From: CAYMLQ01 sp964390795
Lineage (GTDB): Bacteria; Verrucomicrobiota; Kiritimatiellia; RFP12; UBA1067
Assembly (NCBI GenBank): GCA_964390795.1
Contig: CAYMLQ010000179.1
Span: forward strand, 1-11,233
Direction: 5' to 3'
Length of the DNA: 11,233 nucleotides
Shown: positions 8,701-11,233 of the stretch, piece after piece
Position numbering within the stretch: the first letter of the stretch is position 1
Layout: every line of letters starts with the position of its first letter
Translations under genes and position numbers: made by a program
The notes under the pieces: generated by a model
The model's database searches: none
What the model was told of the DNA's origin: nothing
What the model saw: only the letters and a program-made list of their open reading frames with translations

Positions 8701-8851
8701 GCACCCGGTGAATAACGCGACGAACGCGGCCGTAGCCTTTCAACTCGACAGCCCCGACACGCGCTTCGCGTTAGAGGCGAATACGGTGGAAGGCAAGGCC
8801 GGGGTGAAGGATGCGACGATTACGGAGGTGAAGAAGAGTTTGGAGAAGTGA
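5753..8851 (+). CDS. Exported right-handed beta-helix protein with embedded CBM-like module
   Basis: A 1032-residue protein with a weak N-terminal export signal (about 1-22). Two Ig/IPT-like sandwiches follow, about 45-130 (ETLFLVGTNLTKDVVVWG) and 140-236 (GATLRVFGRNLS, GPYELWVHGG). A beta-helix begins at about 253 with the pectate-lyase-superfamily opening (DDIQSALETLAERGGGTVRV, then PAGHFPFTG and NVTLCGAGRDRTTLEL). It is interrupted at about 308-428 by a carbohydrate-binding-like sandwich (FEASGW, GRWNVWLRYG, AGKHTLVWKN, SLDAFVLM), then a translated REPIN-like repeat (about 432-468). The helix resumes from about 485 with Asn/Gly-rich rungs (GNAQVNQGIAI, IEGNVVASP, RNLIVGNYVPDG, GNTIARQ, LEANTVEG) to the end. 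Relatives include polysaccharide lyases, GH28-like hydrolases and non-catalytic parallel-beta-helix proteins. I cannot identify catalytic residues, so lyase, hydrolase or binding protein all remain possible. The position between mutarotase and sulfatase supports a glycan role. Confidence 0.87.
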   Translation: MNSAWLVSFPLWVTCASLAALPPGSRDVTPPGDALELPAWPTAAGAPQIYEHSQEAGPDETLFLVGTNLTKDVVVWGHHPDNPGGKSVQAKAQLATDGYLAVTVPDHAYDGPLVLAVKNAAGYSEPIVLNAPQPWWSLQAPAAVTQSSGWLGSSVSEGATLRVFGRNLSCRPDGRKAWVWLCAPGKPGRWLMVTEVSKYTLTCSLPADLEPGPYELWVHGGRGGARGWGGPLRLAVSKPYARSKAEKRLKAGDDIQSALETLAERGGGTVRVPAGHFPFTGTLRVPANVTLCGAGRDRTTLELVTSPAASFSRFEASGWGLAPGAIHTPGDTMTYDILVPQSGRWNVWLRYGTDMSPWKQAGVSGKSTLQVDGGAPVTLENLPNTGGFGVFKWVQSAVLDIQAGKHTLVWKNTGGGGMSLDAFVLMHGAQSGTGVPPVRERGTGVPPVRERGTGVPPVIHGRDAHATGTAPSDKPWPTNTATCIVIQGESCVRFACKDGVLPRSNRAAVWLSGDHAALADLTLLGNAQVNQGIAIRAAAQGEWVSGCQVRRVRVADCEGKQAENCGIHVRNLRDGAIGDSELWGRTPLFLSGVRQTVFARNRLVSVTRYGGNSEAAILGRTEPVEECVIEGNVVASPPGAEAGGPTARRLIWLSTGHGSVAHNWLADNGVEAAGQAGQARFGGVAGTDQNVGEMILFEGNHRTMFFGPLAGADAQGVTLPATLPPTPDARLGSVKREQLAHDAEGRETPFWPPDLDDGTEEPPLGEYYVTVFAGPGQGQTRRVTGRAGERLAVDRPWRVAPQAGSVVAVGTMFYRNLIVGNYVPDGMTGIQLWISCVENVIAGNTIARQRKPGLFLYANSSTLASSMPRTWNRGVSPLFWNLAEGNRTEECSDGALVTSGDAPGLPVEFPRALGNVLRHNSFVRSRQNGVIVTSRKSESAADTSASVVGTVVELNVVRDAPVAYHVAQGCDGVVLRRNHAYAWHPVNNATNAAVAFQLDSPDTRFALEANTVEGKAGVKDATITEVKKSLEK
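7044..7152. repeat. REPIN-like element, copy 2, expanded and inside a gene
   Basis: Two exact 30-bp units (7044-7073 and 7074-7103: 23-nt left arm with loop TCC plus AGGGAAC) are followed by a third left arm (7104-7126), a 3-nt spacer, and one right arm (7130-7152: CATGGGAG, GGA, CGCCCATG, CCAC, with one stem mismatch). The block is open in the frame of the beta-helix gene: it encodes near-exact 10-residue units (GTGVPPVRER) and then IHGRDAHATG, in the linker between the CBM-like module and the rest of the helix. Because the unit is 30 bp, changes in copy number keep the frame. Confidence 0.92.
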
Positions 8852-8863
8852 GTGCCGTGTGCT

Positions 8864-8979
8864 GTGGCACGGGCGTCTCGCCCGTGAGAGACATGGGCGG
8901 GACGCCCATGCCACAGAGACGGAGACCACGGGCGGGGACGCCCGTGCCACGGGACCACGGGCGGGGACGCCCGTGCCAC
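8864..8979. repeat. REPIN-like element, copy 3, with two extra inverted arms
   Basis: The full 51-bp element at 8864-8914 (left arm 8864-8886, spacer AGAGA, right arm 8892-8914) has both 8-bp stems perfect. Two more arms follow at 8927-8950 and 8956-8979, spaced 29 bp apart: CACGGGCG, loop GGGA, CGCCCGTG, CCAC. Their stems are of the left-arm type (CAC/GTG), but they sit in right-arm orientation, so they are inverted left arms with a one-base-longer loop. A remnant CATGGGC at 8990-8996 may be a decayed further arm. The array begins 12 nt after the beta-helix stop codon, where stable hairpins could also protect the mRNA 3' end. Confidence 0.9.
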
Positions 8980-9072
8980 AGAGAGAGACCATGGGCTTCG
9001 GCGTGAAGTGGCCGTGAGATTGCCAAGCTTGCCGAAACACACATTGCGAAGTGACAGGACTTACGGACTGTG

Positions 9073-9099
9073 CTACGTTCTATGTCGTAGGTTTTTTTT
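9073..9099 (+). terminator. Possible weak intrinsic terminator
   Basis: CTACG (9073-9077) and CGTAG (9086-9090) can form a 5-bp stem with an 8-nt loop, followed after one G by a run of eight T (9092-9099). The T-run is the strongest in the window and lies between the beta-helix gene and the second sulfatase, a sensible place to end the upstream transcript. The stem is short and only 3 of 5 pairs are GC, so termination may be inefficient. Confidence 0.3.
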
Positions 9100-9171
9100 A
9101 AAATGCGGCGTCTAGTTTAAAAGGTAGCACGCCTGTCGAAGAATTGGTCGACTTGAGTGTGAAAAAGATCT

Positions 9172-9237
9172 GTGGCGCGGGCGTCCGTGGCACGGGCGTC
9201 TCGCCCGTGAGAGACATGGGCGGGACGCCCATGCCAC
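9172..9237. repeat. REPIN-like element, copy 4, with truncated extra arm
   Basis: The 51-bp element at 9187-9237 is identical, base for base, to 8864-8914. It is preceded directly by a 15-bp truncated left arm (9172-9186, GTGGCGCGGGCGTCC), the same arrangement as in copy 1. The right hairpin ends at 9233 and its CCAC tail at 9237, three nt before the GGGAG Shine-Dalgarno (9241-9245) of the sulfatase. In an mRNA carrying this leader the hairpin would sit against the ribosome-binding site. Confidence 0.9.
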
Positions 9238-9249
9238 GAAGGGAGTCCA

Positions 9250-10698
9250 ATGACAGAGAAACACGCGATGAACAGGCGACATTTTCTGGCGGCCACGGGA
9301 ACGGCGGCGGCGGCTTTGCTGGCAGGGTGCGCCAGCGATGCGGCGCAGAAGGGTCAGGCCAAAAAGCCCAATGTGGTGTTTGTTCTGGCCGATCAGTGGC
9401 GCGCGCAGGCGTGCGGCTATGCGGGCGACCCGAACCTGCAAGGCAAGACGCCGGTGCTGGACCGGCTCGCTGGCGAGAGCGTCGATTTCACGCACGCAGT
9501 CTCGTGCTGCCCGGTCTGCACGCCTTACCGCGCCAGCCTCCTCACGGGACAGTATCCGCTGACGCACGGGCTGTTCGTCAACGACGTCTGCCTCAGCACG
9601 CGCGCGACGTCGCTCGCGCAGGCTTTCGCCCAGGCGGGCTACGACACGGGCTACATCGGCAAATGGCATGTGGACGGGCATGGCCGCAGCGCCTACATCC
9701 CGCCGGAGCGGCGGCAGGGCTTCGACTACTGGAAGGTGCTGGAGTGTACACACGCCTACAACCGCTCGCCGTACTACGCGGGCAACGACCCGGCCCAGCG
9801 CCTGTGGGAGGGGTACGACGTGTTCGCGCAGACACGGGACGCGCAGGCCTATATCTCGGGCCACGCGAAGAACACGAAGCCCTTCCTGCTGATTCTCTCG
9901 TGGGGGCCGCCGCATAATCCCTACGAGACCGCGCCCGACGAGTACAAGCGCCTGTTTGACGCGAAGGACATCGTGCTGCGGCCGAACGTGCAGGGCGACC
10001 GCGACACGCGCAAAGACCTGGCGGGCTACTACGCGCACATGGCCGCGATGGATAAGTGCCTTGGAGACCTGCTGAAGACGCTCGATGACACCGGTCTTCG
10101 CGACGACACGATCTTCGTTTTTACCTCGGATCACGGCGACATGCTGGGCTCGCACAACGAGATCCGCAAGCAGCGACCGTGGGACGAGGCCGTCCGCGTG
10201 CCGCTGCTGGTGCGCTATCCCGCCGCACAGACCCAGGGACTCAAACTCGCCGCGCCGATCAACACGCCAGACCTCATGCCGACGCTGCTGGGGCTGAGCG
10301 GCGCCGGCATTCCGAAGTCGGTGCAGGGCGACGATTTGTCGGCGCTGATCCGCGGCGCGGCCGCGCCGGAGGATAACCCCGCGCTGATCGCCTGTTACAC
10401 GCCCTTCGGCGAGTGGACGCGCGAGAAGGGCGGGCGCGAGTACCGCGGCGTGCGCACGACGCGCCACACCTATGTGCGTGATTTGAGCGGGCCGTGGCTG
10501 CTGTTCGACAACGAGGTGGATCCCTACCAGCTCGACAATCTGGTCAACAGGCCTGAGCACGCGGCCGTGCAAGCGCAGCTCGAAGCGGCGTTGCAGAAAC
10601 TCCTTAAGAAAACGGGTGACGAGTTTCAGCCAGGCCCTGCCTACATCGCAAAATGGGGCTATACGGTGGATAAGTCCGGTACAGTGCCGATCCGGTGA
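9250..10698 (+). CDS. Tat-exported lipoprotein type I sulfatase (CTPYR)
   Basis: A 482-residue sulfate-ester hydrolase. The N-terminus has a twin-arginine motif (NRRHFLA, R9-R10), an Ala-rich h-region and a lipobox LAGC (C27), so it is predicted to be folded before Tat export and then lipid-anchored. Active-site positions: D48/Q49 (VLADQW), C90 in CTPYR (90-94) as the formylglycine site, K138 and H140 in GKWH, H222 (PPHNPY), D294/H295 (FTSDHGDMLGSH) and K307. The C-terminus AYIAKWGYTVDKSGTVP is typical of the family. CTPYR keeps the Cys, Pro and Arg needed by the maturation enzymes but has Tyr where most members have Ser. The ATG at 9250 has GGGAG 4 nt upstream; ATG 9268 also keeps the RR motif but has no such site. 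It is not a duplicate of the minus-strand sulfatase, which differs in export route, lacks this motif variant and carries EF-hands. The substrate is unknown. Confidence 0.95.
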   Translation: MTEKHAMNRRHFLAATGTAAAALLAGCASDAAQKGQAKKPNVVFVLADQWRAQACGYAGDPNLQGKTPVLDRLAGESVDFTHAVSCCPVCTPYRASLLTGQYPLTHGLFVNDVCLSTRATSLAQAFAQAGYDTGYIGKWHVDGHGRSAYIPPERRQGFDYWKVLECTHAYNRSPYYAGNDPAQRLWEGYDVFAQTRDAQAYISGHAKNTKPFLLILSWGPPHNPYETAPDEYKRLFDAKDIVLRPNVQGDRDTRKDLAGYYAHMAAMDKCLGDLLKTLDDTGLRDDTIFVFTSDHGDMLGSHNEIRKQRPWDEAVRVPLLVRYPAAQTQGLKLAAPINTPDLMPTLLGLSGAGIPKSVQGDDLSALIRGAAAPEDNPALIACYTPFGEWTREKGGREYRGVRTTRHTYVRDLSGPWLLFDNEVDPYQLDNLVNRPEHAAVQAQLEAALQKLLKKTGDEFQPGPAYIAKWGYTVDKSGTVPIR

Positions 10699-10699
10699 G
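10694..10699 (+). promoter_or_regulatory. Shine-Dalgarno overlapping the sulfatase stop
   Basis: GGTGAG spans the TGA stop of the sulfatase (10696-10698) and lies 8 nt before the helicase ATG at 10708. Ribosomes finishing the sulfatase would be placed next to the helicase start, which suggests translational coupling. Confidence 0.5.
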
Positions 10700-10707
10700 T
10701 GAAAGTC

Positions 10708-11233
10708 ATGAAACACGCGACGTCCCACATCGACGCCGTCGAGGCGCTGTTGCGCACGCGCTTTGAACGGCAAATCCGCACCCATCAGGTGATGGCGGCT
10801 GAAGAGGCGACGTTGTCGCCGTTTCCGAGAGGGCTCGACCCGCGTCTGGCGGAGGTGCTGCGCGAGCGCGGCATCGGCCAGCTCTACTCGCACCAGGCCG
10901 AGGCGTTCGAGACGGTCGCGGCCGGACAGGACGCGGTGCTGGTCTCGCGCACGGCGTCCGGCAAGACACTGGCCTTTCTGCTGCCGATCCTCAGTGACTA
11001 CTGCGCGAGCGAGTCGCCCTTCGGCGTGCTGCTGCTCTACCCCACTAAGGCGCTGTCGCGCGACCAGGAGGGCACGCTCGGCGCGCTGCTCAAAGCCGCG
11101 CTCGACACGCGCAAGCTGGGCACGTTCGACGGCGACACGCCGCGCGAGGAGCGCGCCAAGATCATGAAGGGCGCGGACTTCGTGATCACCAACCCCGACA
11201 TGCTGCACGCGGGCATCCTGCCCAACCACCACC
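10708..11233 (+). CDS. DEAD/DEAH-box helicase, YprA/MrfA-like, 5' part only
   Basis: The first 175 codons of a superfamily 2 helicase, cut by the window end. Visible motifs: a Q-motif-like region (GIGQLYSHQAEAFE, 55-68), Walker A as RTASGKTLAF (81-90), motif Ia YPTKALSRDQ (111-120), FDGDTPREER (140-149, motif Ib region) and TNPDMLH (161-167). The TASGKT Walker A, YPTKAL, DGDTP and TNPDMLH together are characteristic of the large helicases with a C-terminal DUF1998 zinc-binding domain. Bacillus MrfA/YprA, a DNA-repair helicase, and yeast Hrq1 belong to this group. Motif II (DE-H) and the DUF1998 domain would lie beyond the window. It starts 9 nt after the sulfatase stop. Its role is probably DNA repair, unrelated to the glycan genes. 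Confidence 0.9.
   Translation, partial: MKHATSHIDAVEALLRTRFERQIRTHQVMAAEEATLSPFPRGLDPRLAEVLRERGIGQLYSHQAEAFETVAAGQDAVLVSRTASGKTLAFLLPILSDYCASESPFGVLLLYPTKALSRDQEGTLGALLKAALDTRKLGTFDGDTPREERAKIMKGADFVITNPDMLHAGILPNHH

Larger units (their letters stand above)
8852..9249 (+). other. Gene-free spacer with two REPIN-like clusters
   Basis: This 398-bp stretch holds copy 3 of the palindromic element and inverted extra arms (8864-8979), a centre poorer in GC (about 9020-9170) with a possible terminator, and copy 4 (9172-9237) next to the sulfatase Shine-Dalgarno. No reading frame in it looks like a real gene. A weak promoter candidate, GTGACA (9051-9056) with TACGTT (9074-9079) at 17 nt, matches the -10 consensus at only 3 of 6 positions. 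It would also read through the terminator candidate, so I do not call it. Confidence 0.6.

Noticed and set aside
6233..8743. An 836-codon minus-strand open frame opposite the beta-helix gene
   Set aside because: Its composition is shadow-like (Arg, His, Ala rich), it has no family features, and the plus strand has a good Shine-Dalgarno and clear domains.
7044..8979. CRISPR array suggested by repeats with about 30-bp periods
   Set aside because: The units are contiguous palindromes without unique spacers of 25-40 bp, the longest run has only three units, and no cas gene is present.
9051..9070. GTGACAGGACTTACGGACTG as an insertion-sequence end
   Set aside because: It vaguely resembles terminal sequences I recall from some insertion sequences, but there is no matching inverted end, target duplication or transposase in the window.
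9112..11232. A 706-codon open frame on the minus strand opposite the second sulfatase and helicase
   Set aside because: It lies antisense to two well-recognised proteins, is Arg/Val/Ala-rich with no recognisable domain, and arises from the GC-rich codon bias of the real genes.

Overview
The window is GC-rich bacterial DNA that looks like a polysaccharide-degradation neighbourhood from a member of the PVC superphylum (Kiritimatiellota, Lentisphaerota, Verrucomicrobiota or Planctomycetota). The case rests on gene content: two unrelated type I sulfatases, one with C-terminal EF-hands, a very large exported DUF5060-type putative glycoside hydrolase, an exported beta-helix protein, and a short palindromic repeat family whose translations (GTGVSPV, GRDAHAT) I recall from PVC proteins. 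No SusC/SusD-like transporter, regulator, transposase, rRNA or tRNA is visible, so the phylum call is inference.

Layout. 67-1683 (minus) encodes an exported sulfatase. 1684-1911 is a divergent intergenic region with a sigma70-like promoter for that sulfatase and a 16-bp tandem repeat. Everything after it is on the plus strand: a 1092-residue multidomain putative glycoside hydrolase (1912-5190), a small L-rhamnose-mutarotase-family enzyme (5310-5648), a 1032-residue beta-helix protein with an embedded carbohydrate-binding-like module (5753-8851), a Tat-exported lipoprotein sulfatase (9250-10698), and the 5' part of a DEAD/DEAH helicase of the YprA/MrfA type (10708 to the window end). The helicase is probably translationally coupled to the sulfatase.

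Likely joint role (inference). The sulfatases would remove sulfate esters outside the cytoplasm, the DUF5060 and beta-helix proteins would cleave or bind the glycan, and the mutarotase would interconvert anomers of a released 6-deoxy-sugar (rhamnose, possibly fucose) for catabolism. That fits a sulfated, deoxyhexose-containing polysaccharide. The helicase is housekeeping DNA repair or metabolism and marks the edge of the cluster.

The most unusual feature is a family of REP/REPIN-like elements. Each complete copy is 51 bp: a GTGG tetranucleotide, a perfect or near-perfect 8-bp-stem hairpin, a short spacer, a second hairpin in inverse orientation, and CCAC. Three copies sit in intergenic spacers (5661-5726, 8864-8979, 9172-9237). 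A fourth, expanded copy (7044-7152) is inserted in frame inside the beta-helix gene and is translated as near-exact 10-residue repeats.
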